Origin: Cyanophora paradoxa
Lineage: Eukaryota; Glaucocystophyceae; Cyanophorales; Cyanophoraceae
Length of the DNA: 64,000 nt
Assembly (NCBI GenBank): GCA_004431415.1
Contig: QPMI01000473.1
Span: 103,993 to 167,992 of the forward strand
Direction: 5' to 3'
The notes beneath the pieces are model-generated. The model searched no databases. It saw only the letters and a list, made by a program, of their open reading frames with translations, and had not been told where the DNA came from. A program made the position numbers and the translations under genes. Below, piece by piece: positions 11,401 to 22,700 of this stretch (its first letter is position 1; each line of letters opens with the position of its first letter).

Positions 11401-13422
11401 TAGGTCGTGGAGATCGACGAGGCGGGGCAGGAGAAGGCGCGGCGCGCGTCGTACATGCACCTCGGCTCGGGCGCGGCGACGCCGACGCGGGCGGAGGCCT
11501 CCGGATCCAAGCCCGTCGCGGCGCCCGACCTCCACGAGGCGCTGGAGAGCGCGCGTAAGAGCGCGCGGGGCGCCGGCGCCGACCGCGAGGCCGGGCCCGG
11601 CGAGGGCGGCGCCCGGAGCGCCTCGAAGGGCTCCAGGATATCGGCGGGGGGCCTAGGCCGGAGGGCGGCCAGGGCGGCGGCGGCGGCGGAGCTGAAGAGG
11701 GACGTCAAGGAGTCCAAGGCCGGCGACAGGGGCAAGGAGAAGGAGCGCACCGCCTTCAGCGCCATCGAGCGCACGCAGCTGGTGCGGGCGGGCGGGGGGC
11801 GGCGGTATCTAGGTCTAGCCCTGGGCGCGCCGGTTGACGGGCGCCGGGCGCCGGCAGGTGGCGGCGGTGGTGTACGCGGACCTGGAGGCGAACGTGCAGC
11901 GCGAGGTCGTCTACGCCGGCGCGGTGCGTGCGGGACCCGATTAGCGCGCCCTGGCTCGGCGGCGCCGGCGCCGGCGGCTGAGCGCGAGCCGTGCAGCGGC
12001 GCTACGTGTTCCTGAGGATGGCGACCCTCGCCCGCGAGATCTACGTGCGCCCCGCCCGAGCTCGAGCTCGACGCTGCGGCTGAGGGCAGCTGGCGCAGGT
12101 GAACGACGGGTTCCTGGCGCCGCGGCACGAGCTGATCGACCGCATGCACGCCGACCTGCGCGAGTACGAGCGCCTCCACAGCGGCCTCAAGTACGGCTCC
12201 ACAGACCTCGGCCTCCGCGGCACCGACGGCCGGTGCGCCCGGAACACAGTTTTCGCGCAAATTTCGCGCCTGCGAAAAATCGCGCGTGCGGTCTGCGCAT
12301 GCCGCGCTGACCGGAGCTCGGGATTATAGGCAGAAGGAGATCTCGGACATTCTGTACGAGCCGCGCGCGTGCTACCACATGGAGGTGCGCGACCCTGCAT
12401 CTGCTGCAGCTTTCATGAGGTTTCTTTACGGTTTCGCCGCGTGCAGCCGGAGGACTGCGGGGAGGACCGCTTCAAGCCGCTGAGCCTCGTGACGACCGCG
12501 GGGGCCGACTTCATCGCCGCCAGCACCTTCCTCTGGGCCCGCGAGGCTCGCCCCGCCCAGCCCGGTTTTCTCTCTTGTGCTTCTTCTGAGCCCACTATTT
12601 CGCGGGGGCAGATCCTGGCGCAGGAGGGGGCGCTGGACGACGGGGGGGTCTTCGTCGGGGGCCTCCGCGCGACGGGCGGCTCCACGGCGCTGGACGCCGA
12701 CTACGACATCCGCAGCCTCTACAGGCGCCTCCGTTTTACTCCGCTCCGCCTCTCGCGCGTGTCTCATCTGGCCCGGGGCGCGCAGCCGGTCGCCGAGCCT
12801 GGAGAAGCTGATGCTGCTCCGCAACGAGATCGACGACGCCTACGCCGTGCGCACGCCGATCAATACATATTCTTTGATTTCTAGATCTAGATCTGTAATG
12901 GCTCGATCTGTAGGATCGCCACATCTCATATTGAAAGTCCCGTTATAATTGACGCGTACGTTAGGTGATGCTGGATATCTTCGTGAAGGACGCGTACAAG
13001 AACGTGAAGGACGTCGGCGCCGTGGAGGCCGTCATCCTCGCCCTCGGGGTCCGCCTCCCCGCCCGCGCTCACGTCGACTTCGCGATCGGCGTCGCCCCCG
13101 GCGATCGAGCTCGAGCTCACTGACCGCGCGCCCGCCCCCGCCTCCAGCTCGTGGCGCTGGTGGCGATGTACTTCGTGCTCTTCAAGGGCATCCTCTCCCG
13201 CCTCGGCGACGGTCCGCCAGCTCGATATCGATTCGAAGCTTTCCAATTTCCGCATCCGACGCTTCGCCTCGCCTCGCCTCGCCTCGCCTCGCCTCGCGCG
13301 CAGAGTCGAACCGGGCGATCCAGCTGCTGCAGACGGTGCCGCTGAGCTGCCGGGAGGACCTGAAGCACATCTACGCCTTCGTCGACAAGAACGCCGCCCT
13401 TGACGCCGACGCCGACGCGTGA
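5485..13422 (+). CDS. Multi-pass membrane protein resembling the TmcB/TmcC (tiny macrocysts) family
   Basis: The gene spans about 8 kb and is cut by many short introns. The start is the ATG at 5485 (MSRAGSSQQAPALDLDD); the stop is TGA 13420-13422 after a hydrophobic-to-charged C-terminus. The N-terminal third (5740-6980) has several hydrophobic segments, including one ending LPLAFLHFDSD, which resembles the start of Tmc-type protist proteins. The middle (about 7560-8700) matches the family's TPR-like region: helices such as AYKELARKFPKSKMLLRSYG followed by FLADVQHDPEMAAMQFARAD. Further membrane segments lie near 8940-9000, 10090-10160 and 13150-13200, separated by a long Asp/Glu/Ser-rich cytoplasmic-type linker (10400-11800). 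The last exon (ESNRAIQLLQTVPLS) also resembles the family end. Tmc-type proteins are known mainly from Dictyostelium and ciliates and are thought to act in signalling; biochemical role unknown. Exact exon borders are uncertain. Confidence 0.7.
6913..6978 (+). repeat. Intron built of tandem GACTCTGCC-like units
   Basis: This 66-nt intron of the Tmc-like gene runs from donor GTGCGG to acceptor CCGCAG. It consists almost entirely of repeats of a 9-base unit (GACTCTGCC and variants), which also supplies the CTGACT branch-site-like motif. The flanking exons join in frame (...LC-R-FVERR). Confidence 0.6.
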
Positions 13423-13833
13423 GGCGTGACCCCCGCCGGCGATCCATCCGCGTCGCCAGCGTCGAAGGCCGGCCCGCGGCTTCTCTCCGTGAACTTCGGA
13501 ATGCGGTTCTGACTGCATTCGAATTTCTTGCGAACGTTTCGGCGCGTCTCGGTGCTCTTTTTTCATTCTAGGCTGCCCAGGCTGGGCGCGTCATTTTAGG
13601 CTGGGCCGTCTCGCATTCATTCCTGTTATAGACTAGAAATCGGTGAAAGCGTGTTCAGCGGCTCGGGCTCGCATTCAGCTTCAGCACTTTTCGCTGTAGC
13701 TGGTCAAAGGTTATTCATGTAAGCATAGTTTAATTTTGTTGTAGAACTTTGCATACAGCTGTACTTATCAAAGCGCGCTAGTCTTTATCACGTGTATCTG
13801 AAATCGCATAGTCTTCAATTCATATCGATATCG

Positions 13834-13923
13834 CTATCGATATCCCTGTCGTCCTATTGTCGTTATTGACTCAATAGTTCCCAGGGCCACATAACGACAA
13901 TAGGACGACAGAGATATCGATAG
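13834..13923. repeat. 33-bp inverted repeat (hairpin), one mismatch
   Basis: The arm at 13834-13866 (beginning CTATCGATATCCC) pairs with 13891-13923 with one mismatch in 33 and a 24-nt loop. A loosely similar string (ATGACAATAGAAGACAG) occurs near 48195, so this may be a small MITE-like element. It could equally be a 3'-end structure of the preceding gene, about 410 bp after its stop. Confidence 0.75.
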
Positions 13924-14331
13924 TCCGCCGGTATAGTACCGTGGCACGCGCATAACACAGCCGATTGCAATCGCATACTTGTTTTCGCGAAAACATGAAC
14001 GCTTTACGCGTCTTATTGCCTAGTTAGTCAGAGGGAGACGTTGTTCGCAACCGTCGACGTCGTCCAAATATCGATCAATTAAGTACAAGTGAGCTTGGCG
14101 CTGCACGTGTACATGTCACGATCACTTGTAATTGGCCGCAAGTTGCAAGGGGGGAAAGAAGACCGAAGGTCTTCCCCCCTTGCTTCCCGTTCCCTCGCTT
14201 CAGCCAAAATTTCTTCTATGAGGCCGTTTTCGAGGTCCAGTTTGCAACGCGGGGAAAAAATGGGCCGAAATTCGGTTGCAGCGACACGTGTTTGTCGCTG
14301 CGGCCGTCCATGCAAAAAAAGGTTTTCGAGG

Positions 14332-14760
14332 GCGAAGACCAGTTTTCCTTGACTTGAAGCCTGGAAACCAACTTCTCTCTCATTCCGATCTTCGAATTCC
14401 TTCCGCGGTTCTAGCGAAGACCAGTTTTCCTCGACTTGAAGCCTGGAAACCAACTTCTCTCTCATTCCGGTCTTCGAATTCCTTCCGCGGTTCTGCATGG
14501 AACCAGTTCTCCCTATAGCTAGCTGTCTCCTGTAGATTTCGGCTTCCTCGCAGTGCGTCGCGTACGCCTTGCTCTTCGTTGCGCGGTTCTGCATGGAACC
14601 ACTTCTCCCTAGCTGTCTTGCTCGATCTCCTCTAGATTTCCACTTCCTCGCACTGCGCCGCGTACGCCGCACGGAATTTCTTAAAAATTCTCCCTAGCTG
14701 TCTTGCTCGATCTCCTCTGGATTTCCACTTCCTCGCAGTGCGCCGCGTACGCCGCACGGT
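14332..14760. repeat. Two families of tandem repeats
   Basis: Unit A (begins GCGAAGACCAGTTTTCC) occurs at 14332 and 14414, a period of 82 bp, with only a few differences. Unit B (contains TTCTCCCTAGCTGTC and ends GCGTACGCC) occurs three times, starting near 14490, 14586 and 14684, with a period of about 95 bp. The array has no conserved reading frame. Confidence 0.7.
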
Positions 14761-15383
14761 ACCCGTGCCGCCTGATCTACTTTTGACTGCATCAAGCTTC
14801 CACCGCAGCACGTGTACCGAAGCACGCGCAGCCCGTGGGCCGGATTGGCCCGTACCGCGTAGCTTTTCCTCGCGATCCAGCCTCTCAGAGTCTGCCCGCA
14901 GCCGCATCGCTGCGCCGACCTCGTTGGCGCCCCGGCCGCTGTCCCTTCGCGCCGGGCGGTCTTGCGAGCTGACCAGCTCTTGCGAGCGCATCAGCGGCAA
15001 ACCGATCGCGAGCGTTCGAGTTGCATGTTCGTGCCACTACTACTCTTTCATTACATCCCGATTCCCCCCTTGCACCCCCGGCGCGCCAAAACGCGGCCGG
15101 GCCACTAGTACATGTCTGAATTCGAATTTACCGTGTATACGTACTAGTACGTACAAATTAAACTATAGCTAGATCTCATATGCATTCCCCTATTCGGAGG
15201 CACGCCAGCCGCGCGCGGACTACCCATGGCCAGCGGCAAACTCCGCGCGTGTGCGCGCGGACCAATATTCAATGGCGGCAAGCGCTTGTCATTAGTCGAA
15301 TTCGAAATTCATTTCGAGATATGGTCCAAAGATTTGGTTCAAAGAAAACGCGAAAACAAACATTGCCGCGGGCTGCACTGAAG

Positions 15384-18300
15384 CTACACTTCCTGCGAGT
15401 CGTTCGTCTCGGGATCGCCCCCGTCGCCCTCGGGCTCCTCCTCCCCCTCATCGCCCACCTCGGCCCCGGGCTGCCCCACGTCCGCGCTCCGCCCCGCCTC
15501 TGCACGCGCCCCGCGGCCGCCGGCGTACGCGTCAGGGAGAAGTTTGGAGAGCTAGAGGGCGCTGAGTTCGACGGGGCCGGGCGCGCCTGCGTCCATGGGG
15601 TCCCAGCTGAGTCCCGCCGAGGCGCCGGCGACGCCGGGCGGGCGGAGGCCAGCGCCCGACGCGCCCTCGCCCTCGCCGGCCTCCGCCTCCGCCTCCGCGG
15701 CCTCCTCGGCCTCGCCCTCGAGCTCGCCCTCCGCGGGTGCCGGCTCCGGCTCCTCGAACTCTCCGAGCTCCGCCTGCTGCTGCCCTTCTGTATCAGGCGC
15801 GCAGCACGTAACACCAAATACAAACTTGCGAAGCGAATAGGCCGACCTGCAGCTGTTCCTCGAGGTCCTCGTCGGCGTGGGCGGAGCGCGCGTCCTCCTC
15901 CTTCGACTTGCTCTCCTCCCCGTCGACGTCCCCGCCCCCGTCATCCTCCTCCTTCGACTTGTTGTCCTCCTCCTCCGCCTCCTCCGCCTCGGCCTCCGCC
16001 TGGGCCTCCGCCTCGGCCTCCGCATCGTGCGGGGCCGACCGCGACGCTCCGGCGCTCGCCTCCGCCGGGGCCGGGGCCGCCGCGCCCTCGTCCTGGCTGT
16101 CCCCGACCTCCTCCAGCTCGCGATCGGGGTCCGCATCGGCGGTCTCCTTCGGGACGGCCGCGGCCGCGGCCTCCTCGCCGCCCCGGGCCTTCTTGCCCTT
16201 CCGCTCGCCCTTCGCCTTGCCCTTCTTCGCCTCCGGCTGCGCCCGCTTCCGCGGTCGCTTCGCCGCCGCCGCGGACGGGCTCGGCTCCTGCGCGAAAACG
16301 CGCGAAAGCGATTAAAAGAGGCATGAAGGACGCTGGCGGCGGGCCGGGGCGGACGGGGTAGGCCTGCTGGGAGCCCGGGATGACGACGTCGGGGCGGGCG
16401 CTCAGCTCGAGCTCCTCCTCCTCTGCGGACGCGCGCCTCAGGGGGGCGGGAGGACGGGGGACGGAGGGGCGGGCCCTGGGCGTCGGGGGCGGCGTCGGGG
16501 GCGGGGGCGTCGATCTCGAAGAACTCGCGGTAGCGCTCTTGCTGCGCCCCGGGCGATCACGGCGTCGAATATTACACTGTAATCAGAAGCTGAAGCCTGG
16601 GCGCACCGCGCGGTGGACGAGGACGGAGAGGAGCTCGGCCTGCGGGCCCGGGGCGGACGGCTCCGTCAGCCGCGGCATCGAAGCGGATCGGGCCGGGGGC
16701 GCGGGCGGGAGCTCGAGGGGGCGGGCCTGGCGGTACTCGTGGCGGTAGAAGTCGTGCGCCTCCATCACGTTGTTGATCATCAGCTGCACCTGCGCGGCGG
16801 CGGAAACACGGGACGGTGTTAAGACGGTGTGGAGGCGGTGCAGCAAGAGGCCTAGGCGCGCGCGCGCACGTCGGCCCAGAAGGAGGACCAGGTCTCGTAG
16901 CGCCCCGCCGCCTGCTTCGCCCGGACCTACTCGCGAAGCGTCAACTGCGATCGCTCGAGCGTGGAACGAGAATAGTGCGGGTGCGCGAGCGCGCGCGCGC
17001 CTCGGCGAGGTCGATGCGGAGGCAGGGCGTCTCCTTGCGGCGGTGGAAGAGGGTCTTGAACTCCTCGTCGAACATCGCCTCGATCTGGCGGAGTGTTCAA
17101 TGCCATAGCTCGGAGTTATTTCGCGCATAGACGAATCGAAGATGCCAGGAGCAACCCCGGAATGAATTATCGTATCGATTGTGAGCGCACCACCTTGCCG
17201 ATGAACTGCTTGAGCGTGGCCTTCTGGCCGTTCTTCGGCAGGCAGCGCTGGCAGGCGCGCGCAGCCGCGGTCAGCATAATTTCAGGCGAACAGAGAAGAG
17301 CGCACCAGCGAGTCGGGCTCGGGCGCGTCAACGAGGGGCCTGAAGGAAAATTAGATGCGCGATTTCGCGCAAATTTGCGCTTGCAAAAAACGGCGCACGT
17401 GTCGAAGCACTCCCAGGGGCTGATCGCGGGCGGGTCCTGGTAGTAGTCGAGGTACCACTGGCCCGTCTTCTTGTTGAAGTTGTACCACATGACGCTGCGG
17501 GGGCGCAGGGGCGCTAGCTTAAGGCCGGGAATTCACGCTCAGCAGCGCTCACGGCGCTTTGTTTCGCTGGCGCCTCACCGGAGGGAGTCCCAGGGGCTGT
17601 CGGGCACGTCGGGGTCGGCGGGCACGCGGGCGAAGATGCGGCCCTCGTGCCAGAAGGCGATCCCGGGGTACGCCGGGTCGTAGAACGGCGTCCTGCGCAC
17701 GCGCGAGGTTCGCGTTGAACGGGGGCGTTGGCCCGGGAGGGCGCCGGCGCGCACCGGAAGTGATCTCCCGGCTTCCAGTTGTTCGAGACGACTGCGACCG
17801 CGCGCTTCAGCAGGAAAGCGCAACAGATCTAGAAGGCTCGAGCTCCAACGCTCGCACCATCGAGGTAGTCCTGGCGGCGGAGGAGGTACGAGGGCACCTC
17901 GGTCGTCTTCTCCTCGATGAACGGCATCGTCACCGCGGCGCCTGCGAGCGAGCGAGCGAGCGCGGATCGAAGGAAATCTCGAAGCGGCGCGGGTTGAGGA
18001 TCCGGATCCGGACCCTTCGGCTCGTAGTTGGGCTTGGGAACCACGCGGTCCGCAGACTGCGAGCAATCGCGACCGAAAGTTAGCTATAGCCTCGCGCCTA
18101 AGCTTAAGGGGCAATGCAATTTAAAAGGGGCGGACGAAGGAGCGCCAGGTCTCCTCGTCGAGCTCCTCGACGTGCAGGGACGTCCACTCGGCGCCGTCGC
18201 CCTCGCCCTCGCCGGCGGCGGCGGCGGTGTTGGAGAGGATGCGCCCGAAGCGCACGCCGACGGAGGCGTCGGCGAGGGCCGACGTGTCCGAGACGAGGCC

Positions 18301-18830
18301 CGCCTGCGCCACCAGGTCCTCGTGCTGGGCCAGGAACACGTCGAACGCTGCCGGGGCCGGGGCGCCGGCGGGGCGCTGAAGATTGAGAGACGGCCGCAAA
18401 AATCGCGCGAAAGAAGAGACGGGGCACCCTGCGGGAACCAGACGACGAGGTCGCCCCGCTCCAGCGGCTCCCGCACCTCCCACGCCGTCGAGACCTGCCA
18501 CCGCGAAAAATGAGCGGAGCGCGAAAACCGCCGATGATCGATTTTCGCGGAGCGCGCCTGGGCCGTCTCTTTCTTGAGCTCGTCCCACTCGTCGCTGGGC
18601 TCCACTGCGAAACGCATTCATCACATTTAATGAAGATACCTCCGCGAAAACAACGCGGACCCTTCGTGCGCTTCTCCTTGACGGTGGTGCCGTCGGCTCC
18701 GCCCTTGCGCTTCTTCGAGCCCGGCGTCTTGAGTGCCGCCGACTCCGTGGTCTTCTTCTTCTTCTTGTCCTGCGCGCCCTTCGTCTTGTCCCGCCCGCCC
18801 TTCTTCACGCCCTTCGCGGCCGGCTCCACC
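15384..18830 (-). CDS. Chromatin protein, C-terminal half: BRWD/PHIP-like region, bromodomain-like segment, acidic tail
   Basis: Exons read 18830 to 15384 (stop TAG 15384-15386). The order is: a Lys-rich nuclear-type segment (18830-18660); GDLVVWFPQ (near 18440); MPFIEEKTTEVPSYLLRRQ (near 17900); SPWDSLR and MWYNFNKKTGQWYLDYYQD followed by ISPWECF (17600-17410); then RYETWSSFWADVQLMINNV with an AHDFYRHEY continuation (16890-16730); and a long Glu/Asp/Ala-rich tail. The GD-V-V-F and SPW(D/E) motifs resemble the region before the bromodomains of BRWD/PHIP proteins. The YETW..F..DVQLM..N stretch resembles bromodomain helices B-C. The usual acetyl-lysine-reading Asn appears replaced (AH where YN or FN is expected). 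The first exon has no ATG; its 5' edge is a splice acceptor joining in frame to the HMG-box gene upstream, so this is probably the second half of that gene. Family assignment is moderate, from motif memory only. Confidence 0.5.
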
Positions 18831-18895
18831 CTAGCACGAAGGATTTTTAATTAGAAACGAGCGAAAGCAAAGGAATTCCATGCCCCGACGCTCAC

Positions 18896-21800
18896 TTCTT
18901 GGCCATGGGCTTGGGCTGCGGACCGGCGTCGCGCATCGACTTCCTGAAGCCGACCGGGACGGCCTTTGTCTTCTTCTTGGGCGCCGCGTCGCTGTCGCTG
19001 CCGCTGCTGCCGCCGTACTCGCTCCCGCTCTCGCTCCCGCTGCTCGATGCCCGCTTCTTCTTGCCGCCCTTGCCCTTCGCCTTGCCCGCCGCCTTCGGTT
19101 TGGGCTTCGGCTCCTCGTCCTCCTCGCTCTCCTCGTCGCTCTCCTTCGGCGGCGCCGGCCGCCGCGGGGCGGGGGCGGGCGGGGCGCCCTTGAGGGCCGA
19201 GGGGCCGCCCTTGCGGGCCGAGGCGGAGGCGGTGCGCTTGGGGTTGGAGGAGGGCGGGCGGGAGACGACGGGGGCCAGGCCGCCCATCAGCGCGGCGTGC
19301 GACGCGGAGACGGCCTTCGGCGCCTGCGCGCGCGCGAACACCGACGGTCAGCCTCGAAGCTAAGCGGCCGTCAAGAAATTGAATCCGAGGGCGCGCGCAC
19401 CGACTTCGAGGCGTCTGAGGTCGAGGAGGCGCCGGCGGTGGTCGCGCGGGGGCGCTGGGGGCCGAGGCCGGGCGCGGGTTCGCGGCGGCCGGAGCAGCCG
19501 CGGCGGCGGCGGCCTTGGCCGGCGCCGGCGCCGCCTTCGCGGCCGCGGGCTTCGACGCAGCCTTCGCCTTCGGCGCCGGCGCCGCGCGGCCCTCGTCGTC
19601 GGCCGCCTCCGCGTCGGAAGCGGCAGCCTTCTGCAGGTGTGAAATCCGTGTAAACTAAAGTTCTTGTCAAAGATGTCGCCAACAAACTCCGCGCACCTGC
19701 GTGGATGCCTTCTCCTTCTGCTTCTTCGCCGCCTTCTCGGGCTTGGAGCCGGAGGCGGCGGCAGCCTCCGGGTGCTCGGCCTCGTGCGCCGCCCGCTCCC
19801 GCTGGAACCGCTCCTTGTCCGCCGCCGCCAGCTCCTCGTACGGCTGCCGCGGATCAGAGTCGAGCTCAAGATTCAATTTAGTAAATTAAGATTGAGAGAG
19901 AGCGGACCGTCTTCGCCTCGGCGGGGAGGGCGTTCCACTCAGCCGCGACGCGCTTTCCGACTTCGCCGAACGACAGGGTCGGCTCGGACTCCTTGAGCTT
20001 CGCCCGCGCCTCTGTGATCGGATGCGAAGTTGTTATGTTTATCTAATTGCAAGCACGAGAATTCGAATTTCGAAGTTGAATTATTCAGATCTAGAACGAA
20101 TTTGGTGCACCGTTCGAAAAGAAATTGAATGCGTTCTTGGCACCAGCAGGCGCCGTGGGGTCCTTCTTCGGCTTCGAATTCTTCTTTGCAGCCTGTAATA
20201 CAATGCATGCAAAGACTAGATTAGAAGTCCAGATTATAAAACGAGATGCTCTTGTTTGCGGAACTGACCTCGAAGCCCTCGGGGGGCACGTAGGATGCCA
20301 TCTCGCGCTCGTAGCGCGCCTTGTCCGCCGCCGCCTTCGTCTCGTACAGCTGCGAAATTTCATCGTGGCATCACATCAGTTCAAACTTGAATGAGATCAA
20401 CTAATTATAATATAAAGTGAATATGCGATCAGGCGCCCCGCACCGCCTTCTCTTCCGCTGTCATCTCTTTCCACTTCTCGCCCTGCGCGTGGGGACATAG
20501 AATCAAGCAATCATACGGGCCGTTATCGACAAGCTGTACATGTGTGGTCTTCGCATGGCGCGAAAATTAAAGAAACCGACACTCACGCAAATCTTCATGA
20601 GGTCGGTGCTGCTGACGCTCATGTTGTTCTGCTTGATTTTCTCGCGGTTCTCTGGCCATGGCGACGAGCACATGCGCATGCTTCAGCGGTTGCGAATCGA
20701 GCAACAGCAAGAAATGAAAGGACAGAAAGTCACACCGGCGCAGAAAATGGCGTAGGAGTTGGAAGGGCGCTTGGGGGCTCCGGGGTCCTTCGGGGCACTC
20801 TTGCCCCCCTTGGGCTTCTCCTCCTCGTCTTCGCCGCCCTTGCCCTTGCTCGCCTTGGCCTCCTTCGCGCCGCCGGCCTTGCCTTCCTTCGCAGAAATCG
20901 CCTTGCCGCTCTTCTGCTTCAAGTTTTATAGAGATCAGAAAGGGCGAATTTCGAATCGATCGCGAGCATTCATTAAATTTCGCATATCAAAGCGCGCCTC
21001 GAAGCCCTCGGGGGGCACGTAGGATGCCATCTCGCGCTCGTAGCGCGCCTTGTCCGCCGCCGCCTTCGCCTCGTACGGCTGCGAAAAAACATCGCGTCAG
21101 TTCAAGATATAATTAGATCGACTGAAATGAAACACGCGATCAGGCGCCCCGCACCGCCTTCTCTTCAGCTGTCATTCCCTTCCACTTGTCGCCCTGCATG
21201 CGGAGAATCAAGCCATCATGATCAGACGGGCCGTTAATGGCGGGCTGTAAAACAGAAAAAGAGCGCACCGTGAGCTTCCCGATTTCGCCGAAGCTCGCTC
21301 CGGGGTTCTCCGCCTTGATCGACTCGCGCTTGTCTGCACGAGGTCGGGCGGCCGCGGGCGTCAGTCCAGAATTCGAAGCTTCAAAACGAAATGCGGCGCT
21401 CGAGCGCACCGGCCGAAAAGTAATTGTAGGCGTTCGTGGGCTTCTTGGGCGCGTTCGGGTCCTTCGCAGCGCTCTTCCCTCCCTTCTCCTTACCGGCACC
21501 GTCGCTCGCGTCCGCCTTCTGCCCGCCCTTCAGCGTCGGCGTCGCGAGGGCCGAGAGAGCAACTTTAATATCTAACTTCAGATCGCACCTTCGATTTCTC
21601 CTTCGGCGCCTTCGGCTCCTTCGGCTTCTTCTCCTTCTCGGCCACCGGCTTCGTGGCCTGCGCACGCAATCGGATGTTGCTTTAAAGGCTATATATATCA
21701 CAGAAGTTCGACTGCGATCTTGAACCTTCAGGGCGGGGGCGGAGGACGAGGGCTCGGCGCTCTTCTTGGAGATCTGGATGAGGGTCTTCTTCGCAGGGCC

Positions 21801-22700
21801 CGATGCAGGGGCCGAGTTTGCAGCTGGGCTCGCGATCGAGGCCGGCGCAGCCGGTGCGGCGGATCCGGAGGCCGAGGCCGGCGGCGGCGGCTCGACAGCG
21901 CCCGAGGAAGAGTCTTCAGCGTTCGAACTCCCCATCGATATCACCTGTTCTGAGGCCTGCGCACTGATTAGTGCGCATCGCGTGTGCACGGCACTTACGC
22001 GGCCTATAGCTACCTTTGCGCTGGGCTTCGCTGGCACGGATGAGCTTGCGCCAGCCTGTCGCGTTGGTGAATAGATTAATTTTTGATTTCGCGAAAGCAG
22101 GAAAGAATCGATTCACAGAGGAAGAAGCGCTCTGGCTCGGAAGCGCTGAGCTTGAGGCTGCCGATGCATTCGCCGAGCTGGCTTTTGCATCGCTAGCAGC
22201 GCTGGCGTGCTTCCCCGCGACGACGGCCGCGGCCGCCTGCGGGGCCTCCTGAACCTCGTCGCCCTCTGCGTCGAAACTCTGCGAAAGAAAGCGCGGGAAC
22301 AGATGAGGTGCCGCTGGAAAGCCTCGGCCGCGCAGAAAATGATTGCAATGACTCGAAAACGGTGCTTTCTAGTTCCAGAAGATAGCAGGCGCCCCTCGAA
22401 GCCGCGAATGGCCGCGATCGAATTTTCGAACGGTGGATGAAGGCGCACCTTCGCTTTCGGGGGGCCTGCGGGCGCCGCTGCAGCTGCCACGATGGGCTTC
22501 TGCGCGCGAAAGAACGCCGCAAACCGTCAGGGGCGGCAGAATTCCAGGGAAGAGAGGATGCGGGGCCTGGCCAGGCTCGTGGTCTAAAAGCGGGCAAGCG
22601 CGCGCACCGGAGCGCTCTTCCGGGCGCTCTTTCGCTGCGGAGGCTTCACGACGAGCAGCGGCTTGACTTTCTTCTTCACGTTGCAATTGGGGTCCGCCAT
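18896..22700 (-). CDS. Chromatin protein, N-terminal half: three HMG boxes
   Basis: The start is the ATG at 22700 (MADPNCNVKKKVKPLL). After an Ala/Pro/Ser-rich linker (22490-21560) come three HMG boxes, each split over several exons. Box 1 spans about 21480-21020 (DPNAPKKPTNAYNYF ... GDKWKGMTAEEK ... YEREMASYVPPEGFE). Box 2 spans about 20810-20260 (DPGAPKRPSNSYAIF ... GEKWKEMTAEEK). Box 3 spans about 20190-19790 (DPTAPAGAKNAFNFF ... EWNALPAEAKT). A basic, Ser/Asp-rich segment follows (KKKRASSSGSESGSEYGGSS). HMG boxes bend DNA non-specifically, so a nuclear chromatin role is expected. The frame meets a TGA at 18892-18894, but that triplet overlaps a good donor (AA|GTGAGC). A 65-nt intron (18831-18895) would join AA+G in frame to the Lys-rich exon downstream, making one protein of both halves. 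Boxes 1 and 2 share near-identical DNA. Confidence 0.75.
20268..21197 (-). repeat. Duplicated HMG-box exons (box 1 and box 2)
   Basis: About 80 bp at 20268-20350 matches 20998-21080 with only a couple of substitutions, both encoding the box segment ending YVPPEGFE. A second pair, 20427-20486 and 21137-21197 (encoding WK-MTAEEKAVRGA), is also almost identical. The intron sequence between the pairs is still alignable. This points to a recent duplication, or conversion, of a unit about 0.7 kb long covering one HMG box. Confidence 0.7.

Larger units (their letters stand above)
13423..15383. other. Intergenic region between converging genes, with hairpin and tandem repeats
   Basis: Nearly 2 kb separates the stop of the Tmc-like gene (+) from the stop of the chromatin-protein gene (-). 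It is AT-richer than the genes. It holds a 33-bp hairpin (13834-13923) and a tandem-repeat block (14332-14760). Frames in the repeat block are interrupted (for example a stop in the frame of the third unit), so I do not call a gene. A minus-strand frame at 14632-15000 is open but unrecognised. Confidence 0.5.

Noticed and set aside
13260-13300. GCCTC pentamer array considered as telomere-like or regulatory
   Set aside because: It is a short microsatellite within an intron of the Tmc-like gene; no TTAGGG- or TTTAGGG-type arrays occur in the window.
14079-14672. Minus-strand ORF of 197 codons over the tandem repeats
   Set aside because: The open frame is created by the repeat units, changes register between units and has stops in equivalent frames of neighbouring units.
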